Shown here: positions 33,478 through 42,269 of the stretch, piece by piece
Numbering within the stretch: the stretch's first letter is position 1
Layout of the letters: each line of letters starts with the position of its first letter
Assembly (NCBI RefSeq): GCF_008087625.1
Contig: NZ_CP042997.1
Span: 1,550,001-1,614,000 of the forward strand
Source of the DNA: Aquisphaera giovannonii
GTDB lineage: Bacteria; Planctomycetota; Planctomycetia; Isosphaerales; Isosphaeraceae
Reading direction: 5' to 3'
DNA: 64,000 nt
Notes under the pieces: model-generated
Told to the model about the DNA's origin: nothing
The model's input: only the letters and a program-made list of their open reading frames with translations
Database searches by the model: none
Made by a program: the position numbers and the translations under genes

Positions 33478-36468
33478 ATGAAGAGCTTCCGCGAGCGAGC
33501 CACGTCGGGCACCCTCAAGTACTTCGCGAACGACAAGGACGTCGATGCGGCGCTCCGGTACGTCGAGACCGGCGATCGCGCCATCCTGGCGGCCCTCAAG
33601 CCCTCGACTAGCTACAGGGGCCACGCGCAGTTTGGGCTCGCGGAGGCGATCAACGAGGCCAGGCACTTCGACGAGGAGGACCGGCGGGCCGTCCAGGTGC
33701 TCCTCCACCTGAAGACGCTGCCTCACCTCGCCACCTGGCTGGCCCGGGCCCTGAGTTCCGAGCGGCCCGGCGAGGACGTCCACGCCTTGGTCCGTTCGGC
33801 CGCCGAGGGGATCGGCGTCCCCCCTCTCGTCGTCGCCACGATGACCGCCACGTTCGTCCCCGTCCTCCTCCGCGGGCAGGAGCCGAATTCGGCGGGACGC
33901 TACCTCCTGGAGCTGGATGAGGCCGAGCTCACGGACGCCGTCCGGGCGGCGGCCGAGATCAAGGACTCCCCCGCGAGGCTCACGGGGCTCCTCGACCTGC
34001 TCTTCGCTTGCGCCCCCGGCCGCCTCGACGCGATCGCGCCGCTCGTGCTCGGGAGCGGCGGGATCAACCCGACACTCGCCGAGATCCTGCTCAGGAGGGG
34101 CGGGCAGCGGTTCGAAGACCTGGTCGCCGACTTCTGGCGAACGAAGTGCGAGCTGAGCGAGCGGCACAAATTCTCGGCCCTGCTCGTCGCCCACCATCCC
34201 GCCAGGTTTCGAGAGGAGGCGCTCGAGGTCACCAGGCGGGACCTGCCCCGGCTCGAGGTGAAATACGTGACCGAGGGCGTCCATGCCTGGCTAGTCGAGA
34301 CCTACGGGAAGGCGGCCCTGGAGGACGTCACGGGCCATTTTCGGCGGAATGTCCTCCAATCGTACCGGATCGGCCCGCTCGCCGAGGCGCTGCAAGTCTC
34401 GCTAGGCCGGGATGCCCTCCCGGCGTTCCAGGTCCTGGCCGGTTATCCGGACGGCGGCGTCCGCCTGATCGCGGCGAAGCACCTGGTGAACCTATCCGAC
34501 GGCGAGTCGGACGGTCTGATCCGTGAGACCCTGTCGATCGGCTTGAAGGACGCGCTCGCCGAGACGAGCTCCTACGTGGACCGCCGCGTGGACTGGATCC
34601 GCCTGATCGCAGGCTGGAACCCGGCGTCCTTCGAGGACGAGCTGTTCGCCCTCGCGGAGAACAAGACCAAGGCCGTCCGCGACGCGTCGGCGCGGGCCGT
34701 CTCGAGGATCGGCGAAGCGATCTTGTCGCGTGTCCTCCCGATGCTTTCGCACAAGAAGAAGGATCTCCGGCTCTGGGCGACGGTCGCGCTGACGGCCCTC
34801 GGCACGCCGGCCGCCGCGGAGGCCCTGGAGGCGAGGCTCCACGCGGAGGACGACGACGACGTCCGCGACGCGATGCTCGAGGTCCTGGACGCCGCCCGGA
34901 CGGCCCGCGGCCGCGTCGTGACGCGCGAGGAGATCGAGGCACGCGCCGCCCGCTCGGAGAAGAAGCTCAAGAACCTTCCCGCGAAATGGCTGGACCTCGC
35001 GACCTTGCCGCCCCTCTCGTGGTCCGACGGGACGCCGATCGGGGAGCGGATGACTCGTTACCTGCTCTATCGCCAGGCGCGGGCGAAGGAGATCCTCCCG
35101 GACATCGGGGCGCGTCCGATGTACCCTTGGATCGACCCGAAGGCCGGCGCCGAGTTCGCCCTGGCGGTCCTTCGCGGATACCTGTCCACCAACCTCGCCC
35201 CGGCCGACCGCTGGATCTTCGCGATCGCGGCCCTGCTCGGCGACGACCGGATCGTCCCGCTCCTCAATCGCCAGGTCCAGGATTGCGCCGACTCCTCCCG
35301 CGGCAAGATGGCCGAGTACGGGGTCCAGTCGCTGGCCCTCCTCGGGAGCGACGCCGCGCTCACGATGGTCGATGCCCTGGCCCTGAGGTACCGGACCAAG
35401 AACAAGAACGTCGGGGCCGCGGCGACCGACGCCTTCGCGGCCGCCGCCGCCCGGAGGGGCGTCTCCGTGGACGAGCTGGGCGACCGCGTGGTCCCCTGGC
35501 TGGGCTTCGAGCCCGGCAAGCCGCGCGTCGTGGAGGCCGGGGGCAAGACCTTCGAGGTGGCGATCAGCCCCGACTGGAAGCTGACCTATCGCGACGTCGA
35601 GAAGAACAAGAAGGTGGGGTCGCTCCCGAAGAGTGCGTCGAAGGGCGTCCTCGACGCCCTCAAGGCCGAGGCCGCGATGCTCAAGGACGCGGTCAAGGGG
35701 CAGAAGGCCCGGCTGGAGAACCTCCTCGTCGTCCAGCACCGCTGGCCGATCGCGCGCTGGAAAGAGCTATTCCTGGATCATCCGGTCCTCCTCCCCTTCG
35801 CCATGCGACTCGTCTGGGGCGCGTACGATCCCGAGGGCCGGCTGGTCGGCTCGTTCCAGGCGCTCGAGGACCGCAGCCTGACGACGGCGGAGGACGAGCC
35901 GTTCGAGCTGACCGACGCACCCGGCAACGTCGTGGGGATGGTCCACCCGCTCGAGCTCGACGAGGCTTCTCTCCGGGCCTGGAGGACGCACCTGGCCGAC
36001 TACGAGATCGCCCCGCCCTTCCCGCAGCTCGACCGGCCCGTCGTGGCGGTCAAGGACGACGAGAAGGGGACGAAGATCTCCCCCGCGCTCCGGGGGACGA
36101 GCCTCAACGCGATGACGTTCCGCGGCCGCGCGGAGAAGCTCGGCTGGGCGCGGGGCTCCGTCAACGACGGCGGCAGCGTGGACGCCTATCGCAAGACCTT
36201 CCCCGCGGCGAAGGTGGACGCCTTCCTGGGGATCGACGGGCTCTACATGGGGATCGGGCGGGAGGAGTCGATCACGCTGGAGGACTTCTGCTTCGTCCGC
36301 GGGGGGAGCGTGGAGGTCGGGAGCTACACGTACGACCGGCCCCTCGAGGTCACCGACGGCCGATTGATCCCGTTCGCCTCGGTCCCGCCGATCGTCTTCT
36401 CGGAGGTCATGGCGGACCTCGGGAAGATCTCCGGCAAGGGCGGATCGGACGACGCGGACGCCGGCTGA
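33478..36468 (+). CDS. DUF4132 protein, copy 3
   Basis: A 996-residue paralogue of the previous gene, with the same architecture and long shared blocks: both contain RLENLLVVQHRWPIARW, MTFRGRAEKLGW and VMADxGKISGKGG. The DUF4132 signature here is LADYEIAPPFPQLDRP. HEAT-like repeats occupy the middle (LWATVALTALGTPAAAEAL). No signal peptide is seen. The start lies 40 bp after copy 2, and the stop is 32 bp from the stop of the convergent SWIM gene. The head-to-tail arrangement and similarity indicate a tandem duplication. Whether the copies bind different partners or are redundant cannot be told from sequence. Confidence 0.85.
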   Translation: MKSFRERATSGTLKYFANDKDVDAALRYVETGDRAILAALKPSTSYRGHAQFGLAEAINEARHFDEEDRRAVQVLLHLKTLPHLATWLARALSSERPGEDVHALVRSAAEGIGVPPLVVATMTATFVPVLLRGQEPNSAGRYLLELDEAELTDAVRAAAEIKDSPARLTGLLDLLFACAPGRLDAIAPLVLGSGGINPTLAEILLRRGGQRFEDLVADFWRTKCELSERHKFSALLVAHHPARFREEALEVTRRDLPRLEVKYVTEGVHAWLVETYGKAALEDVTGHFRRNVLQSYRIGPLAEALQVSLGRDALPAFQVLAGYPDGGVRLIAAKHLVNLSDGESDGLIRETLSIGLKDALAETSSYVDRRVDWIRLIAGWNPASFEDELFALAENKTKAVRDASARAVSRIGEAILSRVLPMLSHKKKDLRLWATVALTALGTPAAAEALEARLHAEDDDDVRDAMLEVLDAARTARGRVVTREEIEARAARSEKKLKNLPAKWLDLATLPPLSWSDGTPIGERMTRYLLYRQARAKEILPDIGARPMYPWIDPKAGAEFALAVLRGYLSTNLAPADRWIFAIAALLGDDRIVPLLNRQVQDCADSSRGKMAEYGVQSLALLGSDAALTMVDALALRYRTKNKNVGAAATDAFAAAAARRGVSVDELGDRVVPWLGFEPGKPRVVEAGGKTFEVAISPDWKLTYRDVEKNKKVGSLPKSASKGVLDALKAEAAMLKDAVKGQKARLENLLVVQHRWPIARWKELFLDHPVLLPFAMRLVWGAYDPEGRLVGSFQALEDRSLTTAEDEPFELTDAPGNVVGMVHPLELDEASLRAWRTHLADYEIAPPFPQLDRPVVAVKDDEKGTKISPALRGTSLNAMTFRGRAEKLGWARGSVNDGGSVDAYRKTFPAAKVDAFLGIDGLYMGIGREESITLEDFCFVRGGSVEVGSYTYDRPLEVTDGRLIPFASVPPIVFSEVMADLGKISGKGGSDDADAG

Positions 36469-36500
36469 GGCTCCCCGGCTCGCTGGCCCCGGAGGACGCG

Positions 36501-38645
36501 TCAAGGCGGCGTCGAGCGGGCGTCCGCCGCGGCGGGGCGGATCGCCTCGGCCGCGAGGTTGACGGCCTCCTGCGACTGGCAGAGGCGCGCGAGGTGGAAG
36601 GCGATCAGCACCTGACGGGAGACCGGGGCCGGGTCGGACAGCTCGCCGCGTCGGAGGGATTCGAGGACCTCGACGACCCGGCCCACGGCCTCGCCGAGCG
36701 TGCCCAGACCCAGGGCCTCCAGGCCGGCGGCGGCGGCCCGTAGTGGGACCACCCGGCCGAACGCCGCGGGGCCGCCCTCGGCAAGGCCCAGGAGGTCGTC
36801 CGCGACGCGTCCGAGGAGCCGGCCGAGGTTCGTCGCCGTCGGCTCCGCCGGCTCCTCGCCCCCCGCCTCGGCGTCGTCACCTTCGATATCCTCCTCGGCG
36901 TCCCGATCGTCCGCGCGACGAGTCGGAGACGGCCCGCCGGCCCGGACCTCCCCGTCGAGCGACAGGTGGATCGGCCCTTTCGCCGTGTGCAGCGTGATGG
37001 GCAGGACGCAGAGCCTGCCCGCCTCGAGGACGAGGATGCCCAGGACCGACGTCGTGCCGGAGGGGTCGTGCCGCTCCAGGGTCGCGACCGCCTTCCCCGC
37101 GATCTCCTCGTGGCGGAGCACCAGGGGCAGGCGCCGGCCCTCCGCATCCAGGACGTCCCGGACGAGCTCCTGACGGACCTCGTCGAAGGCCGCCGGCCCC
37201 CACAACGCCGGCGCGATCAGGACGATGGCGTCCTGCTCCGTTCGGTCCTTGAACCCCCCGCCGAACAGGGAGGACGCCCGGCTCGCCAGGTCGGCCCAGC
37301 TCGCAATCCGCGCCGGGACCTCGTCGGGCACGGACGGGCCGAGGGTCATCGCCTGGGTCGATGGCCGCCCGGAGAGCCGGCCCTGGCGGTTGCGGTACGC
37401 GCCGGAGAGGCGGACCGCCTTCCTCGCCGCCTCGGCCGGGCAGCCGAGACCGCTCCACGGGCCGTCGGCCCGGAAGCGTGCGGCCGGGTCGAAGCCCGGG
37501 GTCGCGACCGGCCGCGAGTCGGACCATGTCGCCCAGTTCCGGGCGGCCCGGTCCCAGAAGTAGATCGTGAGGCCCCAGAAGCCGCTCCTCGTCCTCCAGA
37601 CGCGAGCGCCCAGCCCGACGAGCTCGACGTCGCCGACGGGCTCGTAGGCCGTGCGGTGCTGGCCGACGAGGTGCGGCGAGGGCCGCTTCAGCAGGCCCAG
37701 GCGGAGCATCTCGACGCGGGCCGCCTGGCCGAGCACGCGGGCGGCGTCGGCCTGGGCGTCGCGGGCGAGGTAGAGCTCGACCTCGGAGGAGAGGGCGTGG
37801 AGCAGCCGCTGGAGCCGAGGCAGGTCCACCCCCTGGGCCGAGATGGCGAGCGTCCGCAGCCGCTCCGCCGTCCCCCGCGAGAGCCGCGAGAGCCCGGTGG
37901 AGACCATCTGGGCCAGCACGTCCCCGACCGACGCGAGCACCTCGTCCCGCGTCCTCGGCGCGTCCGACGAGGCGGAGAGCGCCGACTCGGCGAACGCCTC
38001 CGGCGGGCGGGCCCCGCGGTCGATCTGGAACGCCAGGACGGCGGCCACGCGGTGCTCGCAGGCCCCCGCCGCGTGGCACGAGCAGAGCATGCCGTCGAGC
38101 CCGCCGCCGGGCATCCACCGGCAGGTGACGTTCCGCGTGGGCAGGCGCGCGACGAGGCCGTAGCCCGGCTCGAGATCCACCGGCAGGCCCTGCGCGAGCA
38201 TCTTCTTGACCTTGTTCAACAGCGGCCGGCCGGACCACTTGCCGATCGCCTCGTCGTCCAGGGCGAGGACCTCGGCCGAGGCGGGGAGCCCGGAGGCCTC
38301 CGAAACCGCTTCGACTTCCTCCGTCGTCGCGACGGCCGGATCACCCTCGCTCGCCATTTCCTTGACGAAGATCAGGGCCGCCAGGATGTGCCGGCAGATC
38401 CCGCTCGCCGGGCACGAGCAGCGCGACTGGGCCGGCGGGAGCGCGAGCTCGGCCAAGCCGTCGGCCACCTCGACGCGGAGCCGATCGGGCTTATCGCCGG
38501 CGCCCAGCAGCCTCGGCGAGATCGTCTCCAGGTCCTTGCGGGCCCGGCGGACGAGCCCCTTGTTCGCGAGCGCGGCGAGGGCGTCGTCGTCGAAGGCCGC
38601 CAGGCCCCGGCGGAACGTCGCTACGAGAGGATCCGCGCCATCCAT
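36501..38645 (-). CDS. SWIM zinc-finger protein (YehQ-like)
   Basis: A 714-residue protein with two SWIM-type zinc fingers, CxCx5CxH: C76, C78, C84, H86 and C188, C190, C196, H198. SWIM domains bind DNA or protein. The remainder is helical with no recognised enzyme motif and a short acidic stretch before the last 130 residues. It is the last gene of the four-gene MoxR set and corresponds in position to E. coli yehQ. The ATG at 38645 lies inside the end of the VWA gene (25-base overlap), which suggests translational coupling. Upstream in-frame ATGs would lie antisense within that gene and were rejected. Confidence 0.85.
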   Translation of the reverse strand: MDGADPLVATFRRGLAAFDDDALAALANKGLVRRARKDLETISPRLLGAGDKPDRLRVEVADGLAELALPPAQSRCSCPASGICRHILAALIFVKEMASEGDPAVATTEEVEAVSEASGLPASAEVLALDDEAIGKWSGRPLLNKVKKMLAQGLPVDLEPGYGLVARLPTRNVTCRWMPGGGLDGMLCSCHAAGACEHRVAAVLAFQIDRGARPPEAFAESALSASSDAPRTRDEVLASVGDVLAQMVSTGLSRLSRGTAERLRTLAISAQGVDLPRLQRLLHALSSEVELYLARDAQADAARVLGQAARVEMLRLGLLKRPSPHLVGQHRTAYEPVGDVELVGLGARVWRTRSGFWGLTIYFWDRAARNWATWSDSRPVATPGFDPAARFRADGPWSGLGCPAEAARKAVRLSGAYRNRQGRLSGRPSTQAMTLGPSVPDEVPARIASWADLASRASSLFGGGFKDRTEQDAIVLIAPALWGPAAFDEVRQELVRDVLDAEGRRLPLVLRHEEIAGKAVATLERHDPSGTTSVLGILVLEAGRLCVLPITLHTAKGPIHLSLDGEVRAGGPSPTRRADDRDAEEDIEGDDAEAGGEEPAEPTATNLGRLLGRVADDLLGLAEGGPAAFGRVVPLRAAAAGLEALGLGTLGEAVGRVVEVLESLRRGELSDPAPVSRQVLIAFHLARLCQSQEAVNLAAEAIRPAAADARSTPP

Positions 38646-39874
38646 TCGGCGAGCCTCCTCGGCGTGAGCGCCGCGACCTCCGCCCCGGCGGCCACGCACC
38701 GCTCGGCCATGTTGCGGTCGTACACCGGATTGGCCTCGGCGTCGAGCGCCGCTAGCCCGAGGACCCGCGCCCCGGCCTCGCGGAGCCGCTTCACCGAGGC
38801 CGGCAGCAGGTGCCCGGCCACCCCCTCGCAGAAGTCGGTGACCAGGACGACGATCGTCCGCGAGGGCGTCCGGACGAGTCCCTCGCAGTATCCCATCGCG
38901 CCGGCGATGTTCGTCCCGCCGCCGAGCTGCACGCTCATGAGGACCTCGGTCGGGTCGTCGGCGTGCTCGGACAGGTCCACCACGGCCGTGTCGAAGGCGA
39001 CCAGGCTCACGCGGACGGCCGGCAGGGCCTTGAAGATGCCAGCCATGATGGCGGAGTGGATTACGCTGTCCATCATCGAGCCGCTGCAGTCGACGGCCAT
39101 GATGATGTGCCACGGCATGTGACGCTCGACCCTCGACGAGAAGAGGAGCGACTCCAGGACGATCCGCTTCTCCTGGCGGTCGTAGTTCTTGAGGTTGGCG
39201 CGGATCGTCCGGTGCCAGTCCAGGTTGCGGGCCACCTTCAGGGGGCTGCGACGCTGGCGGTTGAGCTTGCCCCAGAGGACCGGGCGGACCTCCTGGGTGA
39301 GCTTCCTCTTGAGGTCCTCGACGACCTGGCGAACGAGCGCCCGGGCGGCCCGGAGGACATTCGGCTCCATCAGGTGGCGGAACGACATGACCGCCTTGAG
39401 GAGCTCGTAGCTGGGCTCCATCTTGCCGAGGGCCTCGGCGTCGGTGACGAGCTCGGTCATGCCGTACCGCTCGAGCGCGTGCTTCTCCAGGACCTCGACC
39501 GTCTCCCGGGGGAAGAGCTCGCGGACGTCCTTCAGCCAGTCGGGGATGGCCAGGACGCTCGCCTCGTCCCCGCCGGTCGGGCTGAACCCGCGGATGCCCC
39601 GGCGCCCGTACTCGCGGCCGTAGAGGTAGTCGAGCGCCCGGTCCATGCGCCCGTAGCGCCCGCCGCGGCCCTCTCGCCCGCCGCCCCCGCCTGCCCCCGG
39701 CTTCCCGGATCCCGGACCGGACGACCCGGGGACCGCCGCCCCCTCGTCGCCGAAGCCGGAGCCCAGGCTCCGCTCCGAGAACTTGCCGAGGACCAGCCGC
39801 CAGCGCTGCCGGGCCAGCAGGTCGTCCGCCGCCGGGTCGCGTCCCGGCTCGGTCGATTCCGCGGGATCAGGCAC
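38621..39874 (-). CDS. VWA-domain protein (CoxE/YehP-like)
   Basis: A 417-residue protein with a C-terminal von Willebrand A domain. The MIDAS metal site is visible: DCSGS (262-266), the threonine in GGGTNIAGAM and aspartate in LVTDF. The N-terminal 75 residues are Gly/Arg-rich; the middle is helical and resembles the region that contacts MoxR-type ATPases in VWA partners such as ViaA and CoxE. The GTG at 39874 is chosen over ATG because it follows a strong GGAGGAGG ribosome-binding site within the end of the upstream gene and gives the normal N-terminus. It overlaps the DUF5682 stop by eight bases. Confidence 0.87.
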   Translation of the reverse strand: MPDPAESTEPGRDPAADDLLARQRWRLVLGKFSERSLGSGFGDEGAAVPGSSGPGSGKPGAGGGGGREGRGGRYGRMDRALDYLYGREYGRRGIRGFSPTGGDEASVLAIPDWLKDVRELFPRETVEVLEKHALERYGMTELVTDAEALGKMEPSYELLKAVMSFRHLMEPNVLRAARALVRQVVEDLKRKLTQEVRPVLWGKLNRQRRSPLKVARNLDWHRTIRANLKNYDRQEKRIVLESLLFSSRVERHMPWHIIMAVDCSGSMMDSVIHSAIMAGIFKALPAVRVSLVAFDTAVVDLSEHADDPTEVLMSVQLGGGTNIAGAMGYCEGLVRTPSRTIVVLVTDFCEGVAGHLLPASVKRLREAGARVLGLAALDAEANPVYDRNMAERCVAAGAEVAALTPRRLAEWMARILS

Positions 39875-42269
39875 CGAGCACCTCCTCCAGGCCGTCCTCG
39901 CGGAGGACATCCAGGACCAGCCGGTTGACGGCCACCCCGCGCAGGAGGTCGGCCTCGCCGAAGCCGTCCGGGCCGGAGGCCGACAGCGAGCCGGCTGAGC
40001 CCGCCACCCCGACGACCCGCTGCGCGACCTGATCGCACTCGCGCGGGGTGAGGTCCGAGAAGGCCAGACGCAGCTCGGGCAGCGCCGCGACGAAACGGTC
40101 CTCGTCCCAGGAGCGGATGACCTCGTGCAGCTGATCGAGCACTTCCGGCACGAGCCAGAGCACGCTCCGGGCCGAGCCGAGCAGGCCGCGGAGGAAGGCC
40201 GCCCCCTCGTGCCCCTCCCCCTTCACGCTCTGGAGGTGGCCGCGGAGCTCGCGGACGAGCTCCTCCGGCGCGATCTCGCCGGCACCGAAGAGCAGTCCGG
40301 CCGCGGCGCCGTGGAGGACGCTCCGGCAGGCCGGGTCTCCCATCAGGGCTCGGAGCCGGCCATTCCGGAGCGATCGCCGGGGCTCGTCGTCCCCCAGGGC
40401 GAGCGCGGCCTGCGGCAGGGCGTTGAGGGCGTCGAGGACCTCCTTCTCCTCGGCCTCGCCGGTGCCGGCCAGCTCGGGGATCAGGTAACAGGCCCGCGAA
40501 TCGGCCGCGTCGGCCAGGGCGGTGACGCCCTCCAGGTGGTGGGCCTCGAGCGGCTCGCGCGAGACGTGGAGGACGAGGAGCTGCTCCAACGCCTTGACGA
40601 TCGACACGAACTGGCCGTCCTCCGCGACGAGCCGCGAGGTCCGCTCCAGGAGCCGGGGCGTGTCCTGGTGTAGGCCCATCCGGCAGGCCTCCAGCAGGAG
40701 GTTCGCCGCGCGGTCGGCCCGCCGGCCCTGGCCGTTCGCCTCGGCCTCGGCGAACTGCTCCATCAGGAGTGCGGCGGACGCCTCCTCGAGCGTCGAGCCG
40801 TACAGCGAGCGCTCGATGAGCGTGGACTCGACCGCCGGCGTCCATCGGTATTTCCAGACCTCGCGGATCCGCTCGAGGTGCTCGCCGGTGACGTAGTCGG
40901 GCCCGGAGACCCACTCGGCGAACGGCACGGTGAGGAACCGGAGGCGATGGAAGAGCCGGCTCGTCTGGCGGGCGCGATCGCCCCGGTACAGGTCGAGGGC
41001 GACCTCGCGGGCCTCGACTCGGTCGAGATCGACCTTGAGGCGAGCGGCCGTCCGCCGGAAGTCCTCGACGAGCGGCGGCACGCCCGCGTCCGGCGGGACC
41101 TGGCCGACGCGGTCGCCGGCCAGCAGCTTCCGCAGCATCGCCAGGATCGGCAGGCCCTCGACGTCGTCCGCCCCCTTCACGAAGACCGAGCGGATGCCGT
41201 CGGACAGGTCCTCGCGCGAGGGGGCCGCGTGCCCGCGGAGCATGGCGAGCCGCCTCACCTGCTCCAGGGCCGCGATCTCGTCGGCGATCGAGACCGGCTG
41301 CCGGCGCTTCCTCGCCTCGCGGGCCAGCTCGACGACCAGGGCCGTGGCCGGCCGCTTCTCCCAGGCCCGCTGGTAGAACTCCGGCGCGGGCATGCCGCTG
41401 GCGTAGCCGTTGAGGCGGTCGAGCTGCTCGAAGCCGTACCGCATCAGGGCGACGAGCGCATCCTTATCGTCCACCTTCACCCGCGGCGGCATCTCCGGCC
41501 GGGTCGTCGGCAGGGCCACGGTGTGGAAGCCGCCGGTTACGACGACGACCCGGCCCGGCTGGTCGGCGATCGCCGCGGCCATGGCCCGCTCGCGGCGGAG
41601 CGTGCCGTCGGCCTCCAGGCCCTCCGGGGTCGAGTCCAGCCTGGCGAGGGCGCAGTACGCCAGGACGTCGCGGAAGAAGGTCGGGGTGTCCTTCGCCTCC
41701 GGCTCGATCTCGTAGAGGTGGTCCCAGAGGTCGTCCGGGTCGCGGGCGCCGACCCGCCGGCCCGCCTCGCGGAGGACGTCGCTGTGGGAGAACGGCCGCT
41801 CCTCCTGAAGGCTGGTCGCGCGCCCCGCGCCCTCCGTCCGCCCGGCCTCGACCATCTCCGGGTACGTCAGGTCGATGAACCGGGCCTCGACGCCCAGCTC
41901 CGCCGCCGCCCGGATCGCGGCCAGCTCCGGGGAGTAGTCGCAGAGCGGATAGTAGGCGGCGTGGCGGACGGGCTGGGCCTTCGGGGCCGGGCCTTCGGGC
42001 CCCGCCGGGGCGGCCTCCCGCCGGACATAAGTCGTGTAGATCGCCACCGGCATCCGCGTCTCGGGATGCGTCAGGAGGTGGATCAGGCGGCTGGCGTCGC
42101 GCGGGCCCTCGATCAGCACCGCATCCGGCCGGACCTCGCGGATCAGCCGACCGACGTGGAAGGCGCACGCGGGGCTGTGGTGCCGGACCGGCGCGTAGAC
42201 GACCCTCGCGGAGGGGTCGATCTCCGGGATCAGGGGAGGCTCTTGCGCGCCTCGAGCATCTCCGTCCAC
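39867..42269 (-). CDS. DUF5682 protein (YehM-like)
   Basis: An 800-residue protein of the DUF5682 family. Signature pieces are YAPVRHHSPACAFHV near the N-terminus, AVLIEGPRDASRL, AAYYPLCDYSPELAAIRAA and VVVVTGGFHTVALP. The N-terminal third resembles a TraB/EreA-like alpha/beta fold with conserved His and Glu, but no catalytic function is established. The rest is helical. The GTG at 42267-42269 is supported by an AGGAGGGAGG ribosome-binding site just upstream. The gene overlaps the 3' end of the MoxR gene by 40 bases and the VWA gene by eight. The same MoxR > DUF5682 > VWA > SWIM order is known for E. coli yehL-M-P-Q. Confidence 0.83.
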   Translation of the reverse strand: MDGDARGAQEPPLIPEIDPSARVVYAPVRHHSPACAFHVGRLIREVRPDAVLIEGPRDASRLIHLLTHPETRMPVAIYTTYVRREAAPAGPEGPAPKAQPVRHAAYYPLCDYSPELAAIRAAAELGVEARFIDLTYPEMVEAGRTEGAGRATSLQEERPFSHSDVLREAGRRVGARDPDDLWDHLYEIEPEAKDTPTFFRDVLAYCALARLDSTPEGLEADGTLRRERAMAAAIADQPGRVVVVTGGFHTVALPTTRPEMPPRVKVDDKDALVALMRYGFEQLDRLNGYASGMPAPEFYQRAWEKRPATALVVELAREARKRRQPVSIADEIAALEQVRRLAMLRGHAAPSREDLSDGIRSVFVKGADDVEGLPILAMLRKLLAGDRVGQVPPDAGVPPLVEDFRRTAARLKVDLDRVEAREVALDLYRGDRARQTSRLFHRLRFLTVPFAEWVSGPDYVTGEHLERIREVWKYRWTPAVESTLIERSLYGSTLEEASAALLMEQFAEAEANGQGRRADRAANLLLEACRMGLHQDTPRLLERTSRLVAEDGQFVSIVKALEQLLVLHVSREPLEAHHLEGVTALADAADSRACYLIPELAGTGEAEEKEVLDALNALPQAALALGDDEPRRSLRNGRLRALMGDPACRSVLHGAAAGLLFGAGEIAPEELVRELRGHLQSVKGEGHEGAAFLRGLLGSARSVLWLVPEVLDQLHEVIRSWDEDRFVAALPELRLAFSDLTPRECDQVAQRVVGVAGSAGSLSASGPDGFGEADLLRGVAVNRLVLDVLREDGLEEVLGA

